From: a virus
DNA length: 64,000 bases
IMG/VR virus record: IMGVR_UViG_3300036985_002657
Span: 1 to 64,000 of that record
Direction: 5' to 3' (one strand)
Each line of letters begins with the position of its first letter. Position 1 is the stretch's first letter. The notes beneath the pieces were generated by a model. That model ran no database searches and was not told the origin of the DNA. It was given only the letters and a program-made list of their open reading frames with translations. Positions 1 through 7,782 of this stretch are shown here, one piece after another. Position numbers and translations under genes: made by a program.

Positions 1-105
1 CCTGCGTCGGTCTACACTCGCCTCGCTGCGAAGGCGAAGACCGACGCAGAGTACACGCAGGACGAACTTGACGCCGGTATCGAGCGCGGTGTCTGGATCT
101 GGTAA
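1..105 (+). CDS. C-terminal end of an unidentified protein (partial)
   Basis: An open frame runs from the first base of the window to a TAA at 103-105, giving the last 34 residues of a protein that begins outside the window. The tail is hydrophilic and ends in GVWIW. The stop codon is part of TAAGGAGG, which is the ribosome binding site of the helicase gene starting 9 bases later, so the two genes are probably co-transcribed and translationally coupled. Too little is visible to name it. Confidence 0.6.
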   Translation, partial: PASVYTRLAAKAKTDAEYTQDELDAGIERGVWIW

Positions 106-113
106 GGAGGACG

Positions 114-1403
114 ATGGCGAAGATTGAAGCATACCGACTCGAACCTGGCTTCGAGATCGCAGTGATCCTCTCAATGGTGAAGCGCCCGAAGTTCTACGGT
201 GTGATCGGGTATGCGCTCGAGCCGGACGCGCTCGGCTCCCTGACCCACACGCTGATCCTCAAGGCGGTGCGCGCCATCGTGAAGGATCTCGGGCACGCAC
301 CCAGCCACGAAGCGATCGTCGTGCAGCGTGTGAGCCGCTGGGTAGAAGATGGCACCGTGACTCAGGAGGAGCTCGACGAGGTGGTGGACTTCTTCCTCGA
401 TGCGCCCTCGCTGCCGCCCGAGGCTGAAGTGATCTCTGAGCTCGTCCCTGTGCTCAAGCGTCGCATGGAAGCCGACGCGGTGCGTATGGCGATGGACGAG
501 TACGCCAAGAAGGGCGACTTCGCGCAGGTGACGAAGATCATCCGTAGCGCGCAGGCGCTCGGGAAGCAGGACACCGGCGTTGGGCTTCGGCTCGGCGCTG
601 GCGCGTTCGAGGAGATCGAACGCCTGTCCAACATGGACAGGCTCTCCACCGGGATCGAGGAGCTTGATCTCGGACTCGACGGCGGACTACCGCGCGGCTG
701 CCTTGGCGTCTACGTCGGCGGGGCGGGCGGCGGCAAGTCGATGTTCCTCTCGTCGCTCGCAGCGATGGCGGTGCAGCAGGGCTACTTCGTCGTCGCCGTC
801 ACGCTCGAGTTGAACAGGGCTGCCTGGATGGCGCGTGTGCTCGCGAACCTCACTGGCGAGCCGATCAACAAGATCATGTCCTGCGACTTCGAGGTTACTC
901 GCCGCAAGGTCGAGAAGCTGTACCCGGTCCTCGGCACGTTCCTCGTCATGGATATGCCCGCCAAGCTGACCACGATGAAGGACATCACCGCCTGGTACAT
1001 GGCGTGTGCCGAGGAGGAAGGCAGCAAGCCACACATCCTGCTCGTGGACTACCCAGACAAGTGCAAGAGCCACCTGCGCGAAGATCAGGGCGAGTACGCC
1101 GGACAGAACACCGTCTATGAGACCATGCGCCTGTTCGCCCACGAGCAGAACATCTGGGCCTGGGGCGCGTCGCAGCCGCGCCGTGCGGCAGGCAAGGAGA
1201 AGCGCAGGCGCATCGAGCTCGATGATCTTGCCGACTCGCAGGGCAAGGCGCGTGTCGCCGACTTGGTGATCACTGGCAACAAGGACGCTAGCGGCGAGAT
1301 GCTCGACTACTTCGTGGCGAAGAACCGCTACGGCAAGAGCGACTTCAGCGTGGGTCCAATGCCCCACGACTGGGCGTGCGGAAAGATGGTGGCCGGTGTC
1401 TAG
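114..1403 (+). CDS. Replicative DNA helicase, DnaB/RecA-like ATPase
   Basis: This 429-residue protein is probably the phage replicative helicase that unwinds the fork and works with the primase encoded two genes downstream. The N-terminal 160 residues are helical. The C-terminal half is a RecA-like core with Walker A GGAGGGKS at 202-209, a Walker B strand ILLVDY around 308-313, and a GASQPRR segment near 351-357 typical of the DnaB sensor/arginine region. Length fits phage DnaB-like helicases (about 400-480). The start ATG has an excellent GGAGG four bases upstream. The next gene starts inside its last codons (GTG at 1396). The assignment to the DnaB group rather than another RecA-fold ATPase is inference supported by the primase neighbour. 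Confidence 0.85.
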   Translation: MAKIEAYRLEPGFEIAVILSMVKRPKFYGVIGYALEPDALGSLTHTLILKAVRAIVKDLGHAPSHEAIVVQRVSRWVEDGTVTQEELDEVVDFFLDAPSLPPEAEVISELVPVLKRRMEADAVRMAMDEYAKKGDFAQVTKIIRSAQALGKQDTGVGLRLGAGAFEEIERLSNMDRLSTGIEELDLGLDGGLPRGCLGVYVGGAGGGKSMFLSSLAAMAVQQGYFVVAVTLELNRAAWMARVLANLTGEPINKIMSCDFEVTRRKVEKLYPVLGTFLVMDMPAKLTTMKDITAWYMACAEEEGSKPHILLVDYPDKCKSHLREDQGEYAGQNTVYETMRLFAHEQNIWAWGASQPRRAAGKEKRRRIELDDLADSQGKARVADLVITGNKDASGEMLDYFVAKNRYGKSDFSVGPMPHDWACGKMVAGV

Positions 1404-1734
1404 TTACAGCGACTTCGCCGAGTACGACGAATGGGCGGTGCTCGAAGCGATCCTCGACAAGAAGGACATTCGCGTGCCGCACATGATGGAGCTGCTCGGC
1501 TTCGGGCGGCTCCGCTCCGCCTTCCGCACCGGGCGGGCGCTCGGTGTGTTGATCCTCAAGCGCACGATCCGAACAGGCAGCGAGGAGTGGGTGTTGGTTG
1601 AGCGGTGTGTGATCATCAGCGGTGTGCGCTTCCGCCAGTGGATCGCAGCGAACAAGCCGAGCGTGGAGCAGAAGCTCTGCGCCGTCGAAGTCGATCGGCA
1701 CTTCCGTGGTTCGCTAGGAGACCAGCGCGTGTGA
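1396..1734 (+). CDS. Small protein between helicase and primase, function unknown
   Basis: A 112-residue protein starting at GTG 1396 inside the end of the helicase gene and stopping at 1734, overlapping the primase start by a GTGA. It is mostly helical and slightly basic, with no motif I recognise; the middle (LLGFGRLRSAFRTGRAL) could be a helix-turn-helix-like stretch. Its position between helicase and primase suggests a replication role such as an origin-binding or helicase-loading function, but this is context only. The tight coupling on both sides is the main evidence that it is a real gene. Confidence 0.65.
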   Translation: MSSYSDFAEYDEWAVLEAILDKKDIRVPHMMELLGFGRLRSAFRTGRALGVLILKRTIRTGSEEWVLVERCVIISGVRFRQWIAANKPSVEQKLCAVEVDRHFRGSLGDQRV

Positions 1735-2609
1735 GCAAGCGAGTGCGGAACAACCAAGTCGAGGACGCGCTGCGGGGCGCGCGTTTCGGGCGGGAGTGGA
1801 TACGGATCTCCTGCCCCTTCTGCGCTGACGACGGGCACGTTGACCGCAAGCTCTCGCTCGGTGTCTCGGCATCGACGGGTTACTACCACTGCCACCGTTG
1901 CGCGACGAAGGGCCGACTCGAGAACGCGCCTGACCCGACAGCCGAGGAGTACCGCCCCGAGGCGAAGGTTGAGCGCGTGGTCGTGGAGCCGCCGCCCGAG
2001 TACGCCGCGCTCTGCTCACCCGCGCTGTCGATCGACCCTGCACGCGACTACATGAAAGCTCGCGGACTTGGCGCTCGAGAGCTGTGGCGTAAGTATCAGA
2101 TCGGCGCTGCCGCAGACGGCTTCTGGGCAGGGCGTGTGATCATTCCTATGCTCGCGCACGACAACGACGACTGGCTCGGCTGGATCGCGCGGCTGTGGTG
2201 CAAGTCCGCCCCGAACGCCGAGGGACGACACGCGATGAAATATCTCTACCCCCGCGGGATGCCGCGCGGCCAGACGTTCTGGAATCACCGCGCGTTGTTC
2301 CTCGACACCGATGATCCCGTGATGATTGTCGAGGGCGTGTTCGACGCGCTGCCGCATGGCGACAACGCGGTGGCCTGTCTCGGCAAGCCTTCGCACGCAC
2401 AGGTCGACTGGCTCTCGGAGACGAAGCGCCCGATCGCAGTCGTGCTCGACGGCGACGCATGGGGCGAGTCGTGGGCGCTGGCTGCGAAGCTGCGGTTCAA
2501 CGGGCAGCGCGCGGGCACGGTGCGACTCCCGCCGAAGACTGATCCCAACACAATCGACCCCGCGCGTCTGCTCGATGCGGCGCGCAAGTGCATAGGAGAT
2601 CCACTGTGA
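1731..2609 (+). CDS. DNA primase, zinc-ribbon plus TOPRIM
   Basis: A DnaG-type primase of 292 residues that would synthesise RNA primers for lagging-strand replication. The N-terminus carries a zinc-binding CPFC (Cys28, Cys31) and CHRC (Cys54, Cys57). The TOPRIM domain follows, with the acidic motif VEGVFDAL at 200-207 and LDGDAWG at 239-245, the metal-binding residues of the fold. It is shorter than bacterial DnaG and lacks the C-terminal helicase-binding domain, as in many phages. I chose GTG 1731 because it overlaps the upstream stop (GTGA) and has AGGAG upstream; the longer open frame from 1605 would run through the neighbouring gene. It ends overlapping the next start by GTGA. Confidence 0.85.
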   Translation: MSKRVRNNQVEDALRGARFGREWIRISCPFCADDGHVDRKLSLGVSASTGYYHCHRCATKGRLENAPDPTAEEYRPEAKVERVVVEPPPEYAALCSPALSIDPARDYMKARGLGARELWRKYQIGAAADGFWAGRVIIPMLAHDNDDWLGWIARLWCKSAPNAEGRHAMKYLYPRGMPRGQTFWNHRALFLDTDDPVMIVEGVFDALPHGDNAVACLGKPSHAQVDWLSETKRPIAVVLDGDAWGESWALAAKLRFNGQRAGTVRLPPKTDPNTIDPARLLDAARKCIGDPL

Positions 2610-2938
2610 CGATGAACGCCGAAGATACCCGCACCGCGCAGATCAGGGCGATGGAAGAACTCGCCGACAGCGACACCGCCCACTACATCGTCGCGGAGTG
2701 CCAAGCACTCTGCATCATGCTCCTCGAGAAGAACGCAGCCTATGGCGACTCGGCGCTCAACCCGCTGCGCCTGTTCAGCCAGGCGAACCCCACCGAACAG
2801 ATCAAAGTCCGCATCGATGACAAGCTCTCGCGCCTGATGCGCGGGCACGCGATGAGCGACGAGTCTCTCAACGACACCATTCAAGACCTGCTCGGCTATC
2901 TCATCCTGCTCCGCGTGGCGATGAACCAAGCCGCTTGA
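2606..2938 (+). CDS. NMAD1 (DUF1599) nucleotide-modification-associated protein
   Basis: A 110-residue protein whose core (KNAAYGDSALNPLRLFS, then IKVRIDDKLSRL) matches the conserved pattern of the DUF1599 family, also called nucleotide modification associated domain 1. That family is common in phages that carry modified bases, although its biochemical role is not settled. Start GTG 2606 has AGGAG seven bases upstream and overlaps the primase stop. It fits the rest of the window, which encodes a base-modification pathway about 11 kb downstream. Its own stop codon overlaps the -35 element of a promoter. Confidence 0.75.
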   Translation: MTMNAEDTRTAQIRAMEELADSDTAHYIVAECQALCIMLLEKNAAYGDSALNPLRLFSQANPTEQIKVRIDDKLSRLMRGHAMSDESLNDTIQDLLGYLILLRVAMNQAA

Positions 2939-2963
2939 CACCTAGATCGGGCGCGTCTATAGA
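2935..2963 (+). promoter_or_regulatory. Sigma70-type promoter
   Basis: A perfect -35 hexamer TTGACA (2935-2940), a 17-base spacer and a near-consensus -10 TATAGA (2958-2963). It overlaps the stop codon of the NMAD1 gene and lies about 75 bases before the lysine-rich protein gene. It is the clearest host-type promoter I see in the left arm and probably drives the middle replication genes. Confidence 0.75.
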
Positions 2964-2980
2964 TCATCGATCGTTGATCT
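2961..2980. promoter_or_regulatory. Imperfect palindrome at the promoter start site, possible operator
   Basis: The 20 bases at 2961-2980 form an imperfect palindrome (AGATCA at one end, TGATCT at the other, TCGATCG in the middle). It begins inside the -10 element and covers the expected transcription start. A repressor bound here would block the promoter at 2935-2963. The operator role is inferred from position; no dedicated repressor is recognised in the window. Confidence 0.4.
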
Positions 2981-3006
2981 TGCCGCGCTGCTAAACCACC
3001 GCAGAT

Positions 3007-3016
3007 CGCACAAGGC
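3007..3016 (+). promoter_or_regulatory. CGCACAAGGC spacer element, copy 1
   Basis: CGCACAAGGC within the longer match GATCGCACAAGGC, 20 bases before the start codon of the lysine-rich protein gene. The same element occurs in four other early-region spacers (3913, 7255, 7783 and 11277), always between an upstream stop and a downstream start. Function unknown; it could be a binding site in DNA or mRNA. Confidence 0.5.
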
Positions 3017-3036
3017 CAACTGAGCAGGAGGTTTGC

Positions 3037-3486
3037 ATGAGAGACGAAGACAACGAGCTGCCTACGCAGGCAGAGGAACAGGAGATCGAAGTGTCCATCA
3101 CCGAGAAGAAGCCCGCCAAGCCGACCAAGAAGGCAGCGACCAAGAAGCCGCTCGCGAAGGCCACGCGCGCCATCGGCAAGCCGCAGGCCAAGAAGGAGAA
3201 GGCCCCGAAGGCCAAGAAGGAGAAGGCCCCGAAGGCCAAGAAGGAGAAGGCCCCGAAGGCCAAGAAGGAGAAGAAGGAGCCAGGCGAGAAGAAGGTCCGA
3301 TCCGCGTTCGTGCTCAGCGGCACGCGCGAGTCGATCAAGATCGACAGCGTCTACCTGAAGCACCTTCAGGTGATCGCCAACGAGCTCGAGCTCCCGTCCA
3401 CCGGACACGCGCTCGACAAGGTCGTTGGCACGGGGCTCACGCGCCTCGCGGCGCTTGCGAAGTATGGAGCGAAGTCGAAGTCCTGA
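3037..3486 (+). CDS. Lysine-rich histone-H1-like protein
   Basis: A 149-residue very basic protein. An acidic 20-residue start is followed by a lysine/alanine/proline-rich tail (about 24-90) resembling histone H1 or AlgP tails, including three tandem AKKEKAPK units encoded by exact 24-bp DNA repeats. The C-terminal 60 residues look folded (KIDSVYLKHLQVIANEL). Such tails normally bind nucleic acid, so a DNA-condensing or genome-masking role is plausible. The gene has a strong AGGAGGT site and is the first gene behind the promoter at 2935-2963. The identity of the folded part is unknown. Confidence 0.8.
   Translation: MRDEDNELPTQAEEQEIEVSITEKKPAKPTKKAATKKPLAKATRAIGKPQAKKEKAPKAKKEKAPKAKKEKAPKAKKEKKEPGEKKVRSAFVLSGTRESIKIDSVYLKHLQVIANELELPSTGHALDKVVGTGLTRLAALAKYGAKSKS
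3187..3273 (+). repeat. Tandem 24-bp coding repeat (3.6 copies)
   Basis: Three identical 24-bp units start at 3187, 3211 and 3235, followed by a 15-base partial copy to 3273. Each encodes AKKEKAPK in the lysine-rich protein. Exact identity at third codon positions suggests recent expansion by slippage, so copy number may vary between isolates. Confidence 0.9.
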
Positions 3487-3516
3487 TCGCCCACCGCAAC
3501 ACCAACAGCAGGTCGC

Positions 3517-3551
3517 AACGCCTCTGCTCACGTCTCGTGTGCAGGGGCGTT
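3517..3551 (+). terminator. Hairpin between lysine-rich and HIRAN genes
   Basis: Arms AACGCCTCTGC (3517-3527) and GCAGGGGCGTT (3541-3551) pair over 11 positions with one G-T wobble and a 13-base loop. The tail TGTTCGTGG is only weakly T-rich, so this may be a weak terminator or an mRNA-stabilising hairpin. It lies seven bases before the GGAGGAG of the next gene, so it could also affect translation. Confidence 0.5.
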
Positions 3552-3568
3552 GTTCGTGGAGGAGAAAG

Positions 3569-3877
3569 ATGCCCAGAAAACTTCTGATCGATCATGCAAT
3601 CGCAGGCACCTATCACGCAGTCGACGCCGACTACCTTGCCAGTCTCGATGAGGGCGAGCCGCTCCGCCTGGTGCGCGAGCCCACCAACAAGTATGACCCG
3701 CACGCCGTCCGCATCGACCACGGCGAGCAGAAGCTCGGGTACGTCCCGGCACTCTACTCGCAGATGGTATCGGCGCTGATCGACAGCAAGCTCGTGCGCC
3801 TCACGGCGACTGTCGGCGACACGATCACGCCGAAGAAAGCACTCGTGCATTTCCAGCTCTGGCTGGACGTGCCGTGA
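3569..3877 (+). CDS. HIRAN-domain protein
   Basis: A 102-residue protein made almost entirely of a HIRAN-like domain: the pattern LRLVREPTNKYDPHAVRI followed by LGYVPALYSQ is the family signature. HIRAN domains bind DNA ends or damaged and stalled forks in larger SWI2/SNF2 proteins such as HLTF and Rad5; stand-alone versions occur in phages and bacteria. A role in recognising replication or repair intermediates is likely. I start it at ATG 3569 because GGAGGAG lies five bases upstream; the longer frame from 3425 overlaps the previous gene and adds unlikely arginine-rich residues. Confidence 0.75.
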   Translation: MPRKLLIDHAIAGTYHAVDADYLASLDEGEPLRLVREPTNKYDPHAVRIDHGEQKLGYVPALYSQMVSALIDSKLVRLTATVGDTITPKKALVHFQLWLDVP

Positions 3878-3912
3878 TCAATCTCGCGCGGTGGAACGAA
3901 AACACTGCGCTC

Positions 3913-3922
3913 CGCACAAGGC
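3913..3922 (+). promoter_or_regulatory. CGCACAAGGC spacer element, copy 2
   Basis: Second copy of the CGCACAAGGC element, in the 86-base spacer between the HIRAN gene and the next gene and 41 bases before its ATG. The upstream flank GAAAACACTGCGCTC resembles the flank of the other copies. Confidence 0.5.
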
Positions 3923-3963
3923 AGTAGAACACGCAGGCCCAATGAGGGCGGGAGTAGAAAGAC

Positions 3964-4536
3964 ATGACGATCAAGATCACTCAGTTCAGCACCAGCGACT
4001 ACCACGAGTCCGACGACAAGCCGACTGTCGCCGCCTCGATTCACTTCACCTGCGCGAGTCACGCCGAGGCGCTTGCGGCCTACACGCTGCTCGCGGGCGG
4101 TGCGGCGAAGGGCTGGAATCTCTCCGGCGAGGGCAGCGCGCAGGACGACAAGCCCGCCAGCAAGCCGACGAAGGTGCCGCCCGTTGCGGCGGTCGTGACC
4201 AAGCCGATCGTCGAGAAGCCGAAGGCGGAGCCTGCCCCGGAGCCCGTCGAGGAGGAAGACGAGGACGACGGAGACGACGAGGACGACGCCGAGGAAGCGC
4301 CGCCCGCGAAGACCAGCATCAAGATCACCGGCGAGGACATCAAGGCGCTCAAGGACGTGAAGAAGCTGCGCGACGTTCTCACCTACCTGATCAACACGAA
4401 GTCCATCAAGACGAAGAAGGGCCTCACGGCGACCTGCAACGCGATCAAGGACAAGGTGCCTGCGCTCGCGCGCATCGAAGACCTCGAGGACCGCGTCAAC
4501 AACGCGGTCGAGATCCTCGACCCGTCCATGAAGTGA
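3964..4536 (+). CDS. Acidic-linker protein, function unknown
   Basis: A 190-residue protein with two folded parts joined by a low-complexity linker. Residues 1-55 form a small alpha/beta region; about 60-115 are rich in Lys/Pro and then a run of Glu/Asp; about 116-190 look helical (IKITGEDIKALKDVKKL). The start has GGGAG nine bases upstream. The acidic stretch resembles tails of replication or DNA-mimic proteins. It sits directly before the DNA polymerase with a repeat-rich spacer between them. I cannot name it. Confidence 0.7.
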   Translation: MTIKITQFSTSDYHESDDKPTVAASIHFTCASHAEALAAYTLLAGGAAKGWNLSGEGSAQDDKPASKPTKVPPVAAVVTKPIVEKPKAEPAPEPVEEEDEDDGDDEDDAEEAPPAKTSIKITGEDIKALKDVKKLRDVLTYLINTKSIKTKKGLTATCNAIKDKVPALARIEDLEDRVNNAVEILDPSMK

Positions 4537-4540
4537 CCGA

Positions 4541-4637
4541 CTGCACTCCGCGGGCGCAAGCTCGTGGAGTGCAGGCTGCGCCTTGGCGCTCGCCTTCTCC
4601 TCCCCACCTGTGGCGTCGAGGCGCAGCCTGCACTCCA
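4541..4637. repeat. Long inverted repeat with a third competing arm before DNA polymerase
   Basis: Arms at 4565-4583 and 4619-4637 pair perfectly over 19 bases, and weaker pairs extend inwards. A third segment CTGCACTCC at 4541-4549 can pair instead with GGAGTGCAG at 4566-4574. The two structures exclude each other, which is the layout of an attenuator or translation switch. The right arm ends 13 bases before the polymerase ATG and six bases before its GAGGAA site. A GTG at 4564 could give a 29-residue N-terminal extension if used. Confidence 0.8.
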
Positions 4638-4650
4638 TGAACGAGGAACG

Positions 4651-7236
4651 ATGATCAGACTCGCGCTGTACCCCATGCTACCGCAGGCAGCGGTCTCGCT
4701 CGCGCATCCCACAGCGGTCGATCACGACTGCGAACGCTGCGAGCTACACCAAGGCAGGCGTACCGTCTGCATGGCAGCCGAGGGCGCGCCTGGCGGGCTG
4801 CTCGTCGTCGCGGAGTCGCCCGGCAAGATCGAAGATCAGATGGGGCGCGGCTTCGCAGGTGCGGCGGGCAAGTACGTTCGCTCGCTGGTGGCGAAGCACT
4901 GGGGCGGCCCGGTGGCTTACGACCACGGTGTTCGGTGTCAGTCCACCGACGCAGGCGAGAAGGAGATCGCCGCGTGCCGTGTGTTCGGCGCGCGCATCCT
5001 GCTCGACGTGCAGCCGACGCGCATCCTGTGTCTCGGCAACGCGGCGGTGGAGGCGGTGCTCGGACATCGGCCGCCGCTCGCCAGCGCGCAACGCGGTTAC
5101 GGCTTCGTCTTCACCGCGCTCGATGATGCGATCCCCGTGTTCTTCCTGCCTGCCGCCGCGTTCGCGCTGCGCAACAGGTTCGTCAAGGCGGACTTCGAGC
5201 GCGACTTCCAACACGTCCTGACGTGCCCTGCGCCGGAGCCAGACTTCGACGAGCAGACAAACCTGATCGAGACTCGCGGCGATGCCGAGCTCGCCGTGCG
5301 CGTGCTCCAACAGGCTCCTTGGTTCTCCTACGACGTGGAGACCTCGGGCAAGATGGGCAACCCCGACTTCCGCATCGAGGCGCTGACGGCGATGGGCTTC
5401 GGGCAGGGCGATGCCTACACTTGGACCCGCGAGGCTCTGCGCGATCCGAGCATGACAGCGAAGCTGACCCAACTGCTCGCCGATCGCACCGTCGGCAAGA
5501 CGACACAGAACGGCAAGTACGATGATCGCTCCGTTCTTTGCGCGCTGAGCGTGAACGTCGAGGGCACCCGCTTCGATACCCGCCTCGGGCGCAAGCTGCT
5601 CGCCCCCGAGTCCGACGCACGCTTGGACACGCTTGCCTACCTCGTTGGGCTCGGCGGGCACAAGGACGAAGCGGGCGACCAGCTCGCGATCATCTGCAAG
5701 GAACTGCGCCGCCTTGCCAACCCACCTGCGCAACTGACGCCAAAGGGCAACGTGCGGAAGATCAAGCCGCCGTTGTTCCGTGTCGAGGAGTCCGTGCTCC
5801 AGCAGATCCGCGATGGTGAGGACGCGATGGCGTTCGCCTTCCGCTACCTCGATCCCACAACGCTCTACCGCTACAATGCGCGAGACGTGCAGGTGACGCT
5901 GCGCTGCGGCGTCAAGCTCGAAGCCGAACTCGCTGCCGACCCACAGACCAACCGCGTCTGGCGAGAGCTCACCGTCGGAGCCAACACCGCCGTCCGAGCG
6001 ATGGAGCACTGGGGCATCGCGTGCGACCGCCGCGCCGTCGAGATGTTCTCGATCTACTGCGAAGCGCGCATCAAGGACGCGACGAAGACGATCGAGAAGC
6101 ACGTCCCGGGGCTGAACCCCAACTCGCCGAAGCAGGTCGGCGACTTCCTGTTCAACAAGCTCGGGCTCAAGTCGTGGAAGGAGACCAAGAGCGGCGCGCA
6201 GTCTACGGACAACGAGGTGCTCGAGTCGCTCGCCCACAAGCACCCTGCGATCAACGCGCTGGTCAAGAGTCGCAAGTACACCAAGCTCAATGGCACCTAT
6301 GCACGCGGGATGCTGATCCATATTCGCGAAGACGGGCGCATCCACCCAAGCATCCTGATCGACGGCACGCGCACGCTGCGCTTCTCCTGCACCGATCCCA
6401 ACCTCCAGAACATCCCGCGTGCGGAGGGCGACGATGCGGTGGAGGCGGCGATGGCGCGCAACTGCTTCATCGCCCCGCCCGGCAGTCTGCTGCTCGAGCT
6501 GGACTACGCGCAGATCGAAGTGAAGGTGGCGGCGATGTTGGCGGGAGACGCGGTGATGATCGCCGACATCAACTCAGGCATCGACATCCATATGAACAAC
6601 GCGACTGCCTGCTGCACCGTCGCCTGGGGCATCCCGCGCGCGCAGTGGGATGCGATGGACAAGGCGGCGCGCAAGCCCTACCGCTCCAAGATCAAGACTG
6701 CGACCTTCGCCAAGCTGTACGGCAAGACGACGAGTGCGCTCGCCCGAGAGTGGGGCGCGCCAAAGGCCGAGGTCGAGAAGATCGACGCGGTGATCTGGGG
6801 CCGCTACAAACGCCTGGCGAAGTGGTGCGAGGAGCAGATCGCACAGGCGCGCCGCGTCGGCTACGTCGAGACGTGGTGGGACGGGCAGGCTGCCTACCGC
6901 CGCCCGCTGCACAAGGTCGCCGACCCCGAGGAGAACGTGCGCAAGCACGGCGAGAACGAGGCCGTCAACACGCCGGTACAGGGCACGGCGGCGCACTTCA
7001 TGTCGGCATCCCTGCCCCGCGTGCTCGACTGGATACGAGACGACGGCGCGCCCGCCAAGCTCGTCCTCACCGTCCACGACTCGATGATGCTCGAGGTGAA
7101 GGAGAAGTACGTCGATGAGGTGGCGCACGCCGCCCGCGACATCATGTGCAGCCATAACAGCAGCGGTGTGAAGATCACCGCCGATGCGAAGGTCGGGACC
7201 GCGTGGGGCTCGATGCAGGACTACGTCTTCAAGTGA
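4651..7236 (+). CDS. Family A DNA polymerase with N-terminal UDG-like domain
   Basis: An 861-residue replicative polymerase. Residues about 25-195 look like a uracil-DNA-glycosylase-fold domain: CERC at 27-30, Cys40, and the motif AESPGKIEDQMGRGFAG at 54-70. A DEDD 3'-5' exonuclease follows: DVE at 228-230, NGKYD at 287-291, YNARD at 408-412. The polymerase domain has motif A ELDYAQIE (616-623), motif B with Arg678, Lys682, Tyr690, and motif C VHDS (808-811), where most relatives have HDE. UDG-like domains fused to family A polymerases are known, for example in phage SPO1. I chose ATG 4651 because upstream in-frame starts lie inside the inverted repeat. Confidence 0.92.
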   Translation: MIRLALYPMLPQAAVSLAHPTAVDHDCERCELHQGRRTVCMAAEGAPGGLLVVAESPGKIEDQMGRGFAGAAGKYVRSLVAKHWGGPVAYDHGVRCQSTDAGEKEIAACRVFGARILLDVQPTRILCLGNAAVEAVLGHRPPLASAQRGYGFVFTALDDAIPVFFLPAAAFALRNRFVKADFERDFQHVLTCPAPEPDFDEQTNLIETRGDAELAVRVLQQAPWFSYDVETSGKMGNPDFRIEALTAMGFGQGDAYTWTREALRDPSMTAKLTQLLADRTVGKTTQNGKYDDRSVLCALSVNVEGTRFDTRLGRKLLAPESDARLDTLAYLVGLGGHKDEAGDQLAIICKELRRLANPPAQLTPKGNVRKIKPPLFRVEESVLQQIRDGEDAMAFAFRYLDPTTLYRYNARDVQVTLRCGVKLEAELAADPQTNRVWRELTVGANTAVRAMEHWGIACDRRAVEMFSIYCEARIKDATKTIEKHVPGLNPNSPKQVGDFLFNKLGLKSWKETKSGAQSTDNEVLESLAHKHPAINALVKSRKYTKLNGTYARGMLIHIREDGRIHPSILIDGTRTLRFSCTDPNLQNIPRAEGDDAVEAAMARNCFIAPPGSLLLELDYAQIEVKVAAMLAGDAVMIADINSGIDIHMNNATACCTVAWGIPRAQWDAMDKAARKPYRSKIKTATFAKLYGKTTSALAREWGAPKAEVEKIDAVIWGRYKRLAKWCEEQIAQARRVGYVETWWDGQAAYRRPLHKVADPEENVRKHGENEAVNTPVQGTAAHFMSASLPRVLDWIRDDGAPAKLVLTVHDSMMLEVKEKYVDEVAHAARDIMCSHNSSGVKITADAKVGTAWGSMQDYVFK

Positions 7237-7254
7237 AGCGAAGACAACGCTGAT

Positions 7255-7264
7255 CGCACAAGGC
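7255..7264 (+). promoter_or_regulatory. CGCACAAGGC spacer element, copy 3
   Basis: Third copy, in the 48-base spacer after DNA polymerase, 20 bases before the next ATG. The flank GATCGCACAAGGC is identical to copy 1, and the further upstream AGACAACGCT resembles copies 1 and 5. Confidence 0.5.
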
Positions 7265-7284
7265 TACAGTTAGGAGGCAAGACG

Positions 7285-7782
7285 ATGGCGAAGAAAGAGA
7301 CAGCACACGAAGCGGTACTGGCAGCGGTGGCGATCGACCCGCTGGCGCTCACCGACGAGTTCACCAAGATCCCATCCCACCTGGCTCGCTATAACGAGCT
7401 CTACGCTGACGCGCTGCGGCTGCACCTGTCGGCGAAGGTGAAGGTGGATCGCGCCTACGCGGCGAGCTACATCCGGTGCCGCGCCGAAGCGGAGGAGACC
7501 GGGGCGAAGACGACCGAGGGCATGATCAAGTCGATGGTGGACAACGACCCGACCTACCACGCCGCGCAGGATCACAGTGTCGTCTGCGAGGCAGAGAAGG
7601 CTCGGCTGTGGGGCGTGCTCGACGCGCTCCGCGCCAAGCGTGACGCGCTGATCTCACTCGGCGCGCACCTCCGCGCGGAGATGGCAGGCAGCCCGAGCAT
7701 CCGTGGTGAGGCGCGCGGCGCTCGCGACGTGGCATCCAACTTCGAGAACGACGATACCTTCGGTGTCGAAGTGACCGAGTAA
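7285..7782 (+). CDS. Helical protein upstream of ssDNA-binding protein, function unknown
   Basis: A 165-residue, mainly helical protein. It starts MAKKET, as does the next gene, and its body (KARLWGVLDALRAKRDALISLG) suggests a short coiled coil. A TTAGGAGG-type site precedes the ATG. It lies between the polymerase and a gp32-like protein, so a recombination or replication accessory role is likely. I do not recognise a family. Confidence 0.75.
   Translation: MAKKETAHEAVLAAVAIDPLALTDEFTKIPSHLARYNELYADALRLHLSAKVKVDRAYAASYIRCRAEAEETGAKTTEGMIKSMVDNDPTYHAAQDHSVVCEAEKARLWGVLDALRAKRDALISLGAHLRAEMAGSPSIRGEARGARDVASNFENDDTFGVEVTE

Noticed and set aside
1605-1730. N-terminal extension of primase
   Set aside because: It would overlap the neighbouring gene by 130 bases and the Arg-rich residues do not fit a primase; GTG 1731 is coupled and has a ribosome site.
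3187-3273. Possible CRISPR-like or iteron repeats
   Set aside because: The units are contiguous, in frame and encode a protein repeat; there are no spacers.
4744-6345. 533-residue minus-strand open frame inside DNA polymerase
   Set aside because: It is the shadow of a highly conserved polymerase gene in GC-rich DNA, with an Arg/Leu/Val-rich composition and no motifs.
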